43,083 bases of DNA from Branchiostoma floridae (lineage: Eukaryota > Chordata > Leptocardii > Amphioxiformes > Branchiostomatidae), in contig NC_049987.1 of NCBI RefSeq assembly GCF_000003815.2, positions 24,206,970-24,250,052 on the forward strand. The letters run 5' to 3'. How positions within the stretch are numbered: the stretch's first letter is position 1; each line of letters begins with the position of its first letter. Below, piece by piece: positions 8,966-20,409 of the stretch. A model generated the notes under the pieces. That model was not told where the DNA came from. It did no database searches and was given only the letters and a program-made list of their open reading frames with translations. The translations under genes were made by a program, and so were the position numbers.

Positions 8966-9567
8966 GGTCCCTTAAAATCAACATTGGTGACTGCTTGCGA
9001 TATATCTCTTTACAAGAGAACCTAACAAAATAGATAGAAATATTTCAGCTTTTTTGGCGATGATACTGATACAAATTGGGGGTCTTCTGTTCAACATACT
9101 TTCACCACATCAGCCTTAGCAGCGATTAACGCAAGTAATATTTCGGAGAAAAATGACAGAAACTTTGGTTAGCGTTACTGCTTATATTGCGACCTCTTCA
9201 AAAGAAAATTAACAAAACAGATTGCAAAAGTTCTTTATTCCTTGGCACAGTTGTAACTCATAAGTCTCCTGTTTAACATAATTTTACCACCTCTTCCTTC
9301 GCAACAATATAAAGCAGGAAATAATTCCAGTCACCCTAAAATCAACTAGGTTGGTAACGTTAGGTAGGTAATACTTCAACGTTACTGCAAGTTACAGTAT
9401 GTTACGATTTCAAAAGAGAAAGGATAACAAAGTCCTGCATTTCTTGGCACTTTTACAGCTCAGAAGTCAACATACTTTCACCGCCCCAGCCTTAGCAACT
9501 ATTTAGCAGGAAATAATTCCAGTGCTAGTCAGACGACAAAGCCGGTTTTAGTGAACTGGGTTCCGGC
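8966..9567. other. Intergenic DNA with diverged internal duplications
   Basis: Three stretches share loosely similar phrases (fragments such as CAACATACTTTCACC and AGCAGGAAATAATTCCAG, and cores like GAAAATTAACAAAACAG), at about 9050-9160, 9190-9330 and 9410-9530. They suggest an old tandem duplication of about 150-200 bp. No gene is seen. Confidence 0.4.
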
Positions 9568-9769
9568 TAGTCGGGCCAAGCAGAGGTTAGGCTCCGGCTT
9601 TTTGGACTCCAGTTGGAGGCCTTTTGGGCTTTTTTATCATGCTTCCTATTTTGTCAGGTTTTCTTGTTATCCATCGGGAAGTTTGAAAACTTGACAAAAT
9701 GGAAAGCCATATGAAAACGCCTAAAAAGGCGCGAAAACAAATTGGAACCTAACTTCTGCTTTGAGAGTG
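9568..9769. mobile_element. MITE family 1, copy 2, flanked by 9-bp near-repeat
   Basis: The left end is TAGTCGGGCCAAGCAGAGG and the right end CTTCTGCTTTGAGAGTG. The flanks GGTTCCGGC (9559-9567) and GGTTCCAAC (9770-9778) match at seven of nine positions and are read as an aged 9-bp target site duplication. The copy ends fewer than 200 bases before the CLIC start codon. Confidence 0.8.
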
Positions 9770-9778
9770 GGTTCCAAC

Positions 9779-9962
9779 ACGTCGTGCCTTGCGGGTCGCC
9801 TTGACACCGCGCGCATGCGTGTTCCCTCAGGTTGTGGAGGGCGAGGCCGCCATTTTGCGTGCTGAGTGGACGACATTATCACAGTCCTCCCGCGAGTCGC
9901 TCTGTTTGCACTAGGGGCGTTGAACCGAGCAAGACCGAAAACCCTGCCACAGAATCGCCGCC
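9779..9962 (+). promoter_or_regulatory. GC-rich CLIC promoter and 5' leader
   Basis: The stretch is GC- and CpG-rich against AT-rich surroundings. It contains CGCGCATGCGTG (9810-9821), close to the NRF1 palindrome, and GCCGCCATTTTG (9846-9857), which fits a YY1 site. I see no TATA box. The start codon context GCCGCCATGG is an ideal Kozak sequence. These features fit a TATA-less, broadly active promoter. The transcription start itself cannot be placed. Confidence 0.6.
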
Positions 9963-12900
9963 ATGGAGAACGGAGGGGACCAGGAGGAGCCTAAAATCGA
10001 GCTTTTCGTGAAGGTAAGGGTCGTCGTGTGGAGAAAACCGTGCCGTGGTTTGGCGGTGGAGATTTTTGAAGTGTTCGAGCGCGCCTTGCTTGCTTGAGTA
10101 GTTGACAAAACAACGTGGAACCGGCCATGATTTTAATCCCTCTCGGACCCACTAAAAAGGGTGTGTCTCTAAATGGAGGCAACACAGCGTCCAAGAAGAA
10201 ACATCCGTCCCCGTTTTGGACGGTTTAAAGGGGAGAATTTTTCCTCTCCGAGACGGATGGTGTTTTAGGGAAGGTGTCAGACGACGAAATTAGTTTGGTT
10301 GGCTAAATTTTCAAAATGGCCGCCCGCGGGGCCACACACACAAAACATGAAAAGACGGTATTTATTTTGATCTTTTGCCTCTGCAAATCCAATGTTGTGA
10401 AGCCAAAGCGATTGTGCACGCAGTCACTATTGTACAGGTGCCCTCAGGGCCCAAATCCTTGGCCTACGTAGTAGTCATGTCATTGCTTCAAGGTAAAATT
10501 TGTGTCGCACTTTGTATGCTTTATGGTAATCTTTTGTCGCTTTAGCATTTTGGCGTGAAAGATTTATCATAATTTGTATTCAGTTCAGCAGTAGATATGC
10601 CATATCCTAAATTCTTCAAATCACAAGAACTCCCCATAAGTATATATAGCAGAACGTCTAAGTGTCAAGAGGTTGGGAAGAGTATACTCGAGAGTGAACT
10701 TTTGTGAACCCTGCTATTAGCTCTTCAACCGCACATACTTTACTTGAAGGGGCCTGCTGGCTTTTTGGGAGCGTGGAAATCCGATGTCACGCCGTCCCCA
10801 TGGGGTGATATTGAGCATCTGGCAGTGAAAAACCTGCAAGACCAGTAGCAAGTAGTCACCTAAACTGGGCTGGCGATGAAGCCTGCAACTAATGTGTCAT
10901 TACTCTCATACTGAAATTCAAGCAGAGGTTTGGCTACGGATGGTTTTTGACATCTTTTTAGGCCATTTTATCAGGCTTTGTAATTTGTCAGGCGGACAAA
11001 AGTCACAACGAAAACCTGACAAAATTGGAAGCCTGATAAAAATGACTAAAACAGTGTCAAAATCCAACAGGAACCTAACCTCTGCTTGGAGAGTAGTGTC
11101 ACTCTACACCTGTAAGAAATGATGTCACCTTGCCACACAATACATGCCTGGAATAGGGTTCCTAAAAGGCAGGCTTATATTTGCTCATTCCAGCATGCCC
11201 GCCTTCCCTGCCATGCTTATCTTGTCCATTCATTGCCAAGACACGAGTCTCGGGGTCAAAGAATTCCGCAGCACAGTGGCGAGCATTGAACCTCTCGCCT
11301 CCTGGACAAAGATTCCCCCCTCCCCCTGCAATCTAGCCTCTCACCCCACTTGACATTCCTTTTGGCTTATGAAGAGACTTCCCAAGCGGAGTGTGAAGCG
11401 ACAAAAAGAAGAAGAGGATTGTTGAATGGTGCCCTAGTTTGTCATGCTGTGAATCATGTGTTGATAGGATTGGGATCACCTAATGACGGCCCCTGCTGTC
11501 CCCCCTCCACCTCATTGATAAGACAAGACCTGTTGTACCTATACTAAATGGAGTGTGCTCTTCAGAATGGAAGGATGTTTTCTTACTGTACCATGTGAGC
11601 TAACAGCATAACTCGCCAGTGCTTAGATACCTTTGATGCCAGTGTTGCCAACTAGTTTAGCTTTGTCAGAAATTAACAGGGCCAAAGAAATTTATTTATT
11701 TATTTATTTCATCTTGAAAACAGATGGGTAGCCCCTACAACAGTGCATAGTTGATTTCCAAGGGGGCCCATCAAACATACATGTAAAATAAGAAATGACA
11801 GTCACATGGCCGTAGAAGGGTCAAGGCTTGTAAGAAACAGCAATGAAAATACCCACCCCATCCTTGATTAAACATGCAGAGTAGTATATGGGGGGTTAAG
11901 GGTCAGAAACATCCCTCAGAGTAAATACGACCCCACCCATCATTTTTGAAGGCAGGGTAACACCGTAGGTTCTATATTTGTGATGACTAAATGCTGCGGT
12001 TTGTAGAATTCCCTGGCACAGTTGGTATGCCATGTTGGTGGGCAGCTGCTATGTGTAAATATAAGATAACTCCATATCTCGTTACTGTTATTGCCAAGAA
12101 AGATTCTCTATGAGGGGGCAACCGTTATCACCATAATGTTTTATTGTACATTTATCTTGTTGCTCAAAATGCTTTTTATTACTTTATCACTTAAAACACA
12201 CTTTCTTAAATACTTCAGGAAATGTATCATTGTATGTCGCAATGTACATATATAATTACATCAGTGACTTCAAAACATCTTCATGTTTATTTTTGGATAT
12301 GACCCAAGATTTCTAAATGAGCTGAGGCAGTACTACACACTCTTGCAAAATGTTAGATAAAACATCGAGCTTTGAAACAACAATCCGTTCAAACCACAGT
12401 GAAGTTTGCTAACAAGAGTGCCATTGATGGTCAAGTGGTGTTTATTGGCAAACCCAGGCAGTTGGGCCATGTAAACACTGCCCTGATTTTAGAATGGTGC
12501 CTGCGATAAAGAAGGGCATTTATCACCACATTCTTGGGCCATTATTCAAATCGGTTGGAATCCATTGTTGGCTGAATGCCCCTGATGACGACATGCTTTT
12601 TTTCTTACAATGCAAGGTGTAAACAGGGTTGATTGGTGTTGTTACTATTTAGTCATCATACAATGGATAGACCGCATTTTGTATGGAAGTAGGATTTTGG
12701 AAATTGACAGCTTTCAAAAAGTGAAACTCGACTGAAATCATATTTATCCCATGCATTTTCTGCTGGATTTGACTTGTAAATTACATGTATTTTTCCCAGT
12801 ATAAAGCACTTTGTGTTATCACCAGTAAGTAATGGATATGACCAGCCTTTATGCTGATGTCCTGAATAAAACAAGAGATCTTTACTCTGCGTTATGTATT

Positions 12901-14589
12901 TAATTGTTCACTTGTATTGAAAATATGTTTCTTGGTTTTTGTTAGCAGCAATTTGGTCTGAGCATTCATTCTTGTTAGATATAATTTTATAAGGAATAGT
13001 TTGTTTGACAAATTGAAAAGAAGACAAGTTGCCATCCATTGTTCCTGTTAAAATTGCAGTACAATAACTCTTGGCAAAATTGCACACTTTGTTGAAGGTA
13101 GAATTATTGAAATTGTTAAAGTTATGATGGCAGTAAATAATGCATTGTGAAGCAAGTTTTATCACTATCGTACAGTAGGAACAGATTTTTTTCACAAATA
13201 TACGATCCACGATGACCTACATGGTTTGAATAAACCATTAGTAATTGATGAGCATGTGCCTGCTTATTTAATCATGCTTGTTGGGGCATGTTTCAAAAAT
13301 GCGTCATATTGGTATTGAAAAGCTGCCATATTTACAAAAGAATTAAGATGTTTGCCATTTACTCAGCAGAAGTCATAATTTTTTTGCTTAAATCGAGTTA
13401 GAGCACCATGCAAACACAACCTTTGTACTTGTTATGATTAGAATACTGTGGGCTGGTAGCTAAGGGGAAAACCAGTGGTACTGTGCTATCATTAGTCATA
13501 ATTCGTGTTTTTACTTCAACCAAGGGTATAAAGAAGGTGTGACAAAACAAAAATCAATCATTTACTGTTTATAGATAACATAATAAAGGCAACTTCTTAA
13601 AAAACTAATTGTAAGAAAGAAACCCCGAGATGTACTTATTGTTAGCATAAATGCAGCACCTTTTTGAGTTGTAATTGTATCATGTAGTATAAATGTGTTA
13701 GTAAACTCATTCTTGCTCATAAACATAAATTAAAGCAGGCTCCACAAAGCTCTGCATGTTCATTAGCAATGCAAGAAAGAAATACACTTCATACAATTAT
13801 AGTATACCAGTATCAATACATCTTTGAGACGTGATTGTTGCTTGAAGTACTATTATTGACAATTTGACATACTTGAGTGAAATCTGTACATTTTTATTTT
13901 TCCAGGCTGCATCAGATGGCACCAGTCTTGGGGACTGTGTGTTCTGCCAACGGATCTTCATGATCCTCTGCCTGAAGAAGATCAAGTTCAGTGTCACAAC
14001 GGTAGACATGACCAAGAAGCACCTCTTCAAGGCGCTGCCCTCCTTAGGCACCAAGATCCCCTTCCTCATGATAGACGGGGAAGAGCCCATCACCGACGTC
14101 ACAGAAATGGCCAACTACTTGGAAAAGAGGCTGGCGCCCCCGATGTACCCCAAGCTCGAGCCCAACAACCCGGAGGCCGCCATGGCAGGCACCGAGATTT
14201 TCCAGAAGTTCTCCAAGTTCATCAAGAACAGCAGCCAGGCCGACGAAGAGCGGTTGCAGCGCGCCCTCTACATTTCGCTGGTACAACTTAACGAGTTCCT
14301 GATCAGACGGCTTCCGGACGAAATAGACGACGACACTGACGAGAACAGCCCCTCGGAGAGGAAATTCCTGGACGGCGACCAGCTCACGCACCCCGACTGC
14401 AATCTCCTTCCCAAGCTGCACCACGTCAGAGTGGCCACCAAGGCACTGAAGGGTTTCGAGATCCCCCAAGATCTTACAGGACTCTGGAGGTACCTTAATT
14501 CGGCGTACGAAACCGAAGAGTTCAAGAAGACGTTGTATCCGGACGAGGAGGTCACCAAAACGTGGCAGAAGCACATGGGTAAGGCCTAA
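9963..14589 (+). CDS. CLIC: Chloride intracellular channel (CLIC) protein, complete, two coding exons
   Basis: Exons 9963-10013 (17 codons, ends FVK, donor GTAAGG) and 13906-14589 (acceptor tttttccag, stop TAA) join in phase 0 to give 244 aa, the usual length for a CLIC (CLIC1 is 241). CLICs are GST-fold proteins that are soluble or membrane-inserting and have glutaredoxin-like activity. The N-terminal thioredoxin-like domain spans roughly residues 10-95 and has the redox site C28-V-F-C31 and a cis-Pro context KIPFL (Pro69). The joint PPMYPKL (95-101) leads to the all-helical domain, with an acidic loop at 155-163 and the conserved KFLDGDQLT and DCNLLPKLH (170-189). Oddities: a CxxC dithiol site where vertebrate CLICs have CxxS; KALK (196-199) where vertebrate CLIC4 has the KKYR nuclear signal; and no intron in the last 227 codons, whereas vertebrate CLIC genes have about six coding exons. 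The intron position after FVK matches that of vertebrate CLICs, so this is the native gene and not a simple retrocopy. Confidence 0.96.
10901..11095. mobile_element. MITE family 1, copy 3
   Basis: The right end is the clean CCTAACCTCTGCTTGGAGAGTA. The left end has TACTCTC followed by an 11-base interruption before CAAGCAGAGGTTTGGCT. The centre has the pair TTGTCAGGCGGACAAA and CCTGACAAAATTGGAAGCC. Flanking GTGTCA occurs at both ends but not in clean 9-bp register. Confidence 0.75.
11690..11717. repeat. TTTA microsatellite
   Basis: About six ATTT units in the CLIC intron, followed by a CATCTTGAAAACAGATGGG sequence that could be the end of an old retroposed element. No element boundary can be defined. 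Confidence 0.6.
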
Positions 14590-15509
14590 GTAACAAACTG
14601 TTACTGTGTTAGTTTTCACATGCATACGCAATCAGAGAAAGATCGTGGTATGGAGCCTGCTTTATAAGGACCATTTAGTATGCAGCATTGGGATGACATA
14701 TCAAGGGAAATTGTGCACAGTTGAAAAGTATTATTTAACAAAGCTTAAAAGTATATTTGCATCTCTTACAAAATGGTTATTCTGTTTGATCACTTTCTCG
14801 TCTAGTAACAGCAGTGAGATGTAGGGTTGTCTCCAGGTTTAATTTTTTCCCCATCCCAATCATTGTTTCGGAGACCATGTTTTTAGTTTTCATTGATAAA
14901 TCTGTCATTTCAAGCTTGCTGAAATGCATGTTTATCAATTTCATTCATAAAGTTCAGGTATTTTTGACAGATGGAGTGAAATTTTTGTTCATTCCAACAA
15001 GCAAATTTTAGACCCTGGGACAGAGGGAGAAACGGGTCCTGGAGACAGCCCTTGTGTGATGATACTGTAGTAGTAACTTGCCTAACAAATTTGTGGTGCT
15101 ACTAATATAATAATGTTTGCGTCTGCTTCAGCTTGACAATGATGAGTGTGAGACGATTAGAATCATTTGGGAGAATCTTTTAGTTCCTCTGGTGGTGGTC
15201 GGCTGTCCTTAACTTCTCAAATTCCTGTCGTTAAACTTCAGGAAATTCTGTGGGAATTTTTTCTCGCTCATCTGATTCTAGTACTTTATCCTTTCAATCA
15301 CAATCATATAGCATCTACAACAAGAAATATAGTATCCATCCAATCTTTTAATCATTTCATTATCATTTTCCCTCTTAATCCATCCACGTAGATCAGACTT
15401 TCATGGGTGATTTCTTTCGGAGTCTATAAATGGCCAACTTTTAATTCTAGACATTCAGTGAACGCTTTCTACAATCACTACTTATGTTATATTAAGTTTG
15501 TTTTTATTT
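14590..15509. other. CLIC 3' flank / probable 3' UTR, holding a MITE
   Basis: AT-rich sequence follows the stop. There is no clear AATAAA before the MITE at 14824. The end of the transcript cannot be placed, and the nearest clean hexamer (17339-17344) lies beyond the sequence gap. Confidence 0.4.
14824..15051. mobile_element. MITE family 2, copy 1 (TTGTCTCCAGG ends)
   Basis: The left end GGGTTGTCTCCAGG pairs with the right end CCTGGAGACAGCCC. Inside is TTTTCATTGATAAATCTGTC followed by an AAGCTT-containing core, which recurs at 28640-28855 and in worn form at 42700-42886. About 228 bp, non-coding. Confidence 0.75.
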
Positions 15510-15939
15510 GCAGGGCTCGAAATACAAAGTGCATGTGCTCCCCAAAATTGGAGCTGTGCACCTAATTCCTGTCTTTAGGTACCCTGGTGCACCTTGATAT
15601 TTCTGTAAGATGACGTACATAAATGCACTGTTGTATTACTTTCTTGTAATTTTCAAGTTCTTTATAAAATTTGGATTTATTTAACTTGTGTTGTGCACCA
15701 GAGTTTCTTTTATTTTTATGGGTTAGGTGGTGACCTGGTGCACCTAGATATTTAGATATTTCTGTAAGATGACGTACATAAATGCACTGTTGTATTACTT
15801 TCTTGTAATTTTCAAGTTCTTTATGAAATTTGGATTTATTTACCTTGTGTTGTGCATCAGAGTTTCTTTTATTTCTATGGGTTAGGTGCATCAGGTTACC
15901 TTATCGGTTATCCTCCCAGAATGAATTTCGAGCCCTGCG
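15510..15939. mobile_element. hAT-like non-autonomous element with ends CAGGGCTCGAAAT
   Basis: The ends GCAGGGCTCGAAAT (15510-15523) and ATTTCGAGCCCTGC (15925-15938) are exact inverted complements. CAGGG starts are common in hAT elements. The expected 8-bp target duplication is not visible, so the family is tentative. The interior is two copies of a unit of about 155-160 bp. The CCAC/GTGC-rich edges contain GGTGCACC motifs. Confidence 0.7.
15593..15890. repeat. Tandem duplication of a ~158-bp unit inside the hAT-like element
   Basis: The blocks beginning GATATTTCTGTAAGATGACG (about 15595) and TAGATATTTCTGTAAGATGA (about 15750) run in parallel for about 135 bases to GGGTTAGGTG, with only a few differences. 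This duplication is internal to the element. The unit-to-unit offset is about 160 bases. Confidence 0.85.
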
Positions 15940-15993
15940 TTGCCTAAGATAGATGTGACTGATATTAACGTTGAGCTTCTTGGCTGTCTTCAG

Positions 15994-16759
15994 NNNNNNN
16001 NNNNNNNNNNNNNNNNNNNNNNNNNNNNNNNNNNNNNNNNNNNNNNNNNNNNNNNNNNNNNNNNNNNNNNNNNNNNNNNNNNNNNNNNNNNNNNNNNNNN
16101 NNNNNNNNNNNNNNNNNNNNNNNNNNNNNNNNNNNNNNNNNNNNNNNNNNNNNNNNNNNNNNNNNNNNNNNNNNNNNNNNNNNNNNNNNNNNNNNNNNNN
16201 NNNNNNNNNNNNNNNNNNNNNNNNNNNNNNNNNNNNNNNNNNNNNNNNNNNNNNNNNNNNNNNNNNNNNNNNNNNNNNNNNNNNNNNNNNNNNNNNNNNN
16301 NNNNNNNNNNNNNNNNNNNNNNNNNNNNNNNNNNNNNNNNNNNNNNNNNNNNNNNNNNNNNNNNNNNNNNNNNNNNNNNNNNNNNNNNNNNNNNNNNNNN
16401 NNNNNNNNNNNNNNNNNNNNNNNNNNNNNNNNNNNNNNNNNNNNNNNNNNNNNNNNNNNNNNNNNNNNNNNNNNNNNNNNNNNNNNNNNNNNNNNNNNNN
16501 NNNNNNNNNNNNNNNNNNNNNNNNNNNNNNNNNNNNNNNNNNNNNNNNNNNNNNNNNNNNNNNNNNNNNNNNNNNNNNNNNNNNNNNNNNNNNNNNNNNN
16601 NNNNNNNNNNNNNNNNNNNNNNNNNNNNNNNNNNNNNNNNNNNNNNNNNNNNNNNNNNNNNNNNNNNNNNNNNNNNNNNNNNNNNNNNNNNNNNNNNNNN
16701 NNNNNNNNNNNNNNNNNNNNNNNNNNNNNNNNNNNNNNNNNNNNNNNNNNNNNNNNNNN
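15994..16759. other. Assembly gap (766 N)
   Basis: A run of N. The 270-280-residue open frames that cross it are only unknown residues and carry no information. Confidence 1.
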
Positions 16760-18660
16760 CAGATTTGCGGTTTAATATTTAATATGTAACATACTTATGG
16801 TTTCCGGTACTGGCCTTAGTTGAGACACATGAAACTCAATTTCTACAGTTGTGACTAGTATTAACAAAGTAATAAGTTAGTCCTTGGTTTTGCTATCAGT
16901 TGTTACCGTTTGGTTTTCTATGGATGCATCTGGGGTGAAAACAGCTTTATTCTATTCATCAACTCTTAGATTTATCATATTAAGATGGAAGGAAGGCGCC
17001 TTATTACTATGCTAAAAACTTTTTAAAAAACATTACGATGTTAGGCCTACATTTCAGCCCAAGTGAAGTTTTATGATCAAGTGACAATTAAGCACTGTGC
17101 ACTGGCTTTTTCAGCAAAATGATAAATTAAAATGTAAAAATTAGCTCTGATTACTTAGAAAACCTTCGATGCATCCACTGTTCAATACTAATCTTATGTT
17201 TAATATTAACAAACTGAGAAAAATGAATTTGGAATGATAAGGACTATAGTTGCTTTATTAAAATGTGAATGGGTAATATTTGTAGGGGATACAACATTAT
17301 TGTGTGAAGTTTGATGAATAGAAGCAAATGAAAAACAGAATAAATTTTGTAATAGTTTATAACTTCAGCTTTTGCAGTTTGGGTAGAAACAACATTTGAG
17401 TGCAGAATTGAAAAGTATATCATTATGAAAAGTAAAGAATGTTTAGTTTTGCTGATTTCTTTTTTTGTGATTTTTTTTTAGTTCACTGTGATGTTATGTT
17501 TCTATGCTGACCCTTTGTCCCCCCTCTCTATGTCTTTCCTATGCCTTTCACGCTTGTAGGAAAGGTGAAAACTACCGTACTGAGGAGGTAGGCATTCGCG
17601 TGTAAAACAACTTGGTCTTCTTGGTGGAGCTAGGCAGTCTTCGGTGCAAAACTGAGCATGAATAAGAGAATTAGAGGTTATATTGCACTTCGGGTCACAG
17701 CAATTTTAAGTTATTGCTCTGAACAGTTCGAAAAATGGTCCGAAGTACACAAAGTATTGTTTTAACTCGAGATTCTAATCCATTGGTCATAGAATTAAAT
17801 TGTAATATTGGTCTTGTCATTTCTTAGACTTGGGTCAGAAATCGGAGGGTCTATCCATATTTTTTTCATGCTACTCCAAATTTTTCATGAAAGAATCGAA
17901 CAAGACAATGTACCAGTATTAAATTTGTGTGGTCTCTGGGTCAGGGATAATTTATTCTTTAAAAACAGACATAATACTATTTAGTGAAATTTGTATCTGA
18001 TATTTTCTTGTTTGTCATTGAAAGTAGTGTGGAGGAAAGTGGTTTCATCATAAACATTTTTCTGTCTGCCTGTTGGTGAAAACATACATGTTCATCGTGT
18101 GCTATTAAAGTGTTATGTCAGAAAAGTTCAGCCACAAGACCAAGTACATCTTGTACTTTCCATTTCACATCGCAGTGACTAACACAACACGCCGTGACCA
18201 AACCAAACTCCATCTGTTTTCGACCAGTTCACAGCTTCCCTAGCTCTACCAACAGGACATTCGGTACAGGATGACATCATGTCTTTGAAACTTCCCCTTT
18301 GCGAGGGTAACTAGGGATCAAAGACATCCTGAGTGCCTGTTGCATGGTTCTCTTCCTGCATGCCCCTGTGTGTGTCAATGTTTTGTCTTGTGAGCCAACT
18401 TCAAGGCTTCCCAAAGCCCCTGGGATGAAAAACAAGTTCAAAAGCGGGGAAACGCGGATCACTCTTTTATTTACACCAGGAAAAGGGATACCAAATTTGG
18501 GTGAAACCAGTTAGAGAAAGGGGAGACAAGTTTGTGTGGATTTTTTTTCCCACAGCTGGGTTTCGTTCGTTTGGGCTGTTTAGACATTTGGATGTGATCC
18601 CAAGTGCCCTAAACCATTAGGAGCTTTCTTGTGAAGAAAGGCAGAAGAAAACGCACATTC
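16760..18660. other. AT-rich intergenic DNA
   Basis: No exon, RNA gene or domain is recognisable. An AATAAA lies at 17339-17344. There are short T-runs but no clear repeat boundary. It could include CLIC 3' UTR beyond the gap. Confidence 0.4.
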
Positions 18661-18674
18661 CATTCTTTGTCAAT

Positions 18675-18985
18675 GACTATGTGTTGGCGCAACGGATAGG
18701 GTGTTTGGCACAGAACCCAGAGGTCCTGGGTTTGAATCCCCTGGCATGCCACCAATGTTGTGCCCTTGGGAAAGGGACTTTGCACGACTTTCCTCACTCC
18801 CTGATGTGAAAAATCTGTACCTGACTTGGGTTGGGGAAGTTAAATTCGGTTAAGGAGAGGGATGGGCTCCACCTTCCAATACCGTGCCCTCGAGACACAG
18901 TGGATAACAACCCACTGCACCTACGACCATTGAGAAAAAGACTGGGATCTCCTTTACCTACATTGTAAATCATGTTAGATGGAAA
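18675..18985 (+). mobile_element. tRNA-derived SINE family A, copy 1
   Basis: The head has an A-box-like TGGCGCAACGGATAGGG and a B-box-like GGGTTTGAATCCC about 45 bases later, as in RNA polymerase III promoters. The body includes TGTTGTGCCCTTGGGAAAGG and CTCCACCTTCCAATACCG and recurs at 20130 (+) and 25070 (-). It is a retroposon and not a tRNA gene: the acceptor and anticodon stems do not close. Confidence 0.75.
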
Positions 18986-18989
18986 GGTG

Positions 18990-20125
18990 CTTTGGGAAGA
19001 GTTGGTCTCAGTATTTACTGTGTTTCCGATTTCCTGCTCTGCAGCAGTGCCCATGTTTCTCTCTCTCTCCGTCATCCCCCTAACTCTGCACACTTCCTTC
19101 TTCACCTTCCAGAGTCTAGTGCCCTGATGTCTCGCGGGAATGCTGTGCATGTGGCACCCAAAGCCAGCTGATGTGTTACTCAATTTACATTTCAAACCTG
19201 CAAATGTATAATGACAAACTCTCTCGGTTACGATACGTCACCCGCTGTGCCCTTGTACATGTGTATATTTGTGCCAAAGACTGGACACGCCACGCTAGCA
19301 TCCCTCCCTCCAGTATGTCCTACGTGTGTGTATCTTCTGCACAGTAGGTCTATCTCTTCTATCTTACGTATCATCGATTTTCATAGCTATTGTTTAATGA
19401 TATTGCTCTCGCTGGTCCGGAGACGGGGGCAGCCTGATCCTATCTCTCCTATCAAACATGGTATTTTATTGATTTTGAACTGTAATATATATTGAAAGCT
19501 ACTTTTTTTGCACTGTTAGTGGTGTATAATAGAAGTACGTATAAAAGAAAATGCCATTTGAATCCTCCCTAAGCTTTTGAGGAGCTTAGAATGCTCATTG
19601 TGGAATGTAGAAATGAAATGTTCAACATGTTACTGAGATAGCGATAATTTACTATATAGCAATGGAACAAAATACTTAAGGTTTTCATTAATGGTTTCGA
19701 CACCTGTTTAAATGTTTAAAGTGTTAACTATGACAACCAACACAAAAAGTACGTAGTCACTCCTTCAAGATTAGTTTTGTGTTGATCAACTCAGATTTCT
19801 TGAAGACGATCTGTTTCGTAGATCAATGTATATTCTGATATAGGAAAACCCTTTGTTACTATCTAAGGTGTTACTTAAACTGTTACAGTCGGTGCTGCAG
19901 TTAAGGAGTGGAGTTAAGATCGTATACCAATGATCTGTGTATGTGCTCTTCTGCTTTGCAAGATATAGCACCGCCTCTGGTTAGGGTTGCACCATGTAAC
20001 CACGGGTTGGAATATTACAGTACTTATTAAAGACATTTACTGGACTTCTCCTGGCTTGCGAGTTTATTGATGTCTGTATCAAACAGTGATCTTACTGAAT
20101 GATCATATAGATATTTCTTGAACTA
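18990..20125. other. Intergenic DNA without recognisable gene
   Basis: Only short open frames with no known motif. No clear repeats other than a CTCTCTCTC run at about 19058. Confidence 0.4.
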
Positions 20126-20129
20126 TTGG

Positions 20130-20405
20130 TGTCGCGTTTGTGTAATAATTCGGATGTTTGGCCCATAACCTGGGTTAGAATCCCCTGACATGCCGCTGAT
20201 GTTGTGCCCTTGGGAAAGGCATTTTACAAGACTTTCTTTACTATAGTCCAACCAGGTGTAAATATGGTTACCTGGCTTCGGTTGGGAGGCAAAAAATGGT
20301 GAAACTGGAAGGAGAGGGTTGGGCTCTACCTTCCAATATCGAATCCTAGACACAGTGGATAGCAACACAGCCCCTACTATGGCCCCCGAAAATGGAACTA
20401 CCTTT
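20130..20405 (+). mobile_element. SINE family A, copy 2
   Basis: The body matches copy 1 (GTTGTGCCCTTGGGAAAGG, GGGCTCTACCTTCCAATA, GACACAGTGGATA) and the B-box region reads GGGTTAGAATCCCC. The A-box part is largely lost, so the copy is 5' damaged. Confidence 0.7.
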
Positions 20406-20409
20406 ACCT

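Larger units (their letters stand above)
10014..13905 (+). other. CLIC intron 1
   Basis: The 3.9-kb intron has a GTAAGG donor and a tttttccag acceptor. It contains a GC-rich first 300 bases, a MITE family 1 copy (about 10901-11095), a TTTA run at 11690-11715, and otherwise AT-rich unique sequence. No internal exon with CLIC similarity was found, so alternative first exons are not evident here. Confidence 0.8.

Noticed and set aside
10845-10880. - strand GTGACTACTTGC after TTTAG as the terminal PFN4 exon
   Set aside because: It lies in the CLIC intron and does not give the expected C-terminus; 26005-26033 has a better acceptor, correct phase and the DYFKEKGK ending.
13797-14631. Three antisense open frames opposite CLIC exon 2 (up to 195 codons)
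   Set aside because: They mirror the GC-rich CLIC coding exon and show no domain; the sense frame is clearly the gene.
15940-16789. Open frames of 270-280 codons
   Set aside because: Almost entirely N; the same holds for frames across the other three gaps.
18690-18740. Possible tRNA genes (also 34735-34790 and 39005-39075)
   Set aside because: A- and B-box-like motifs are present, but acceptor and anticodon stems do not close and each is joined to a SINE body found elsewhere in the window.
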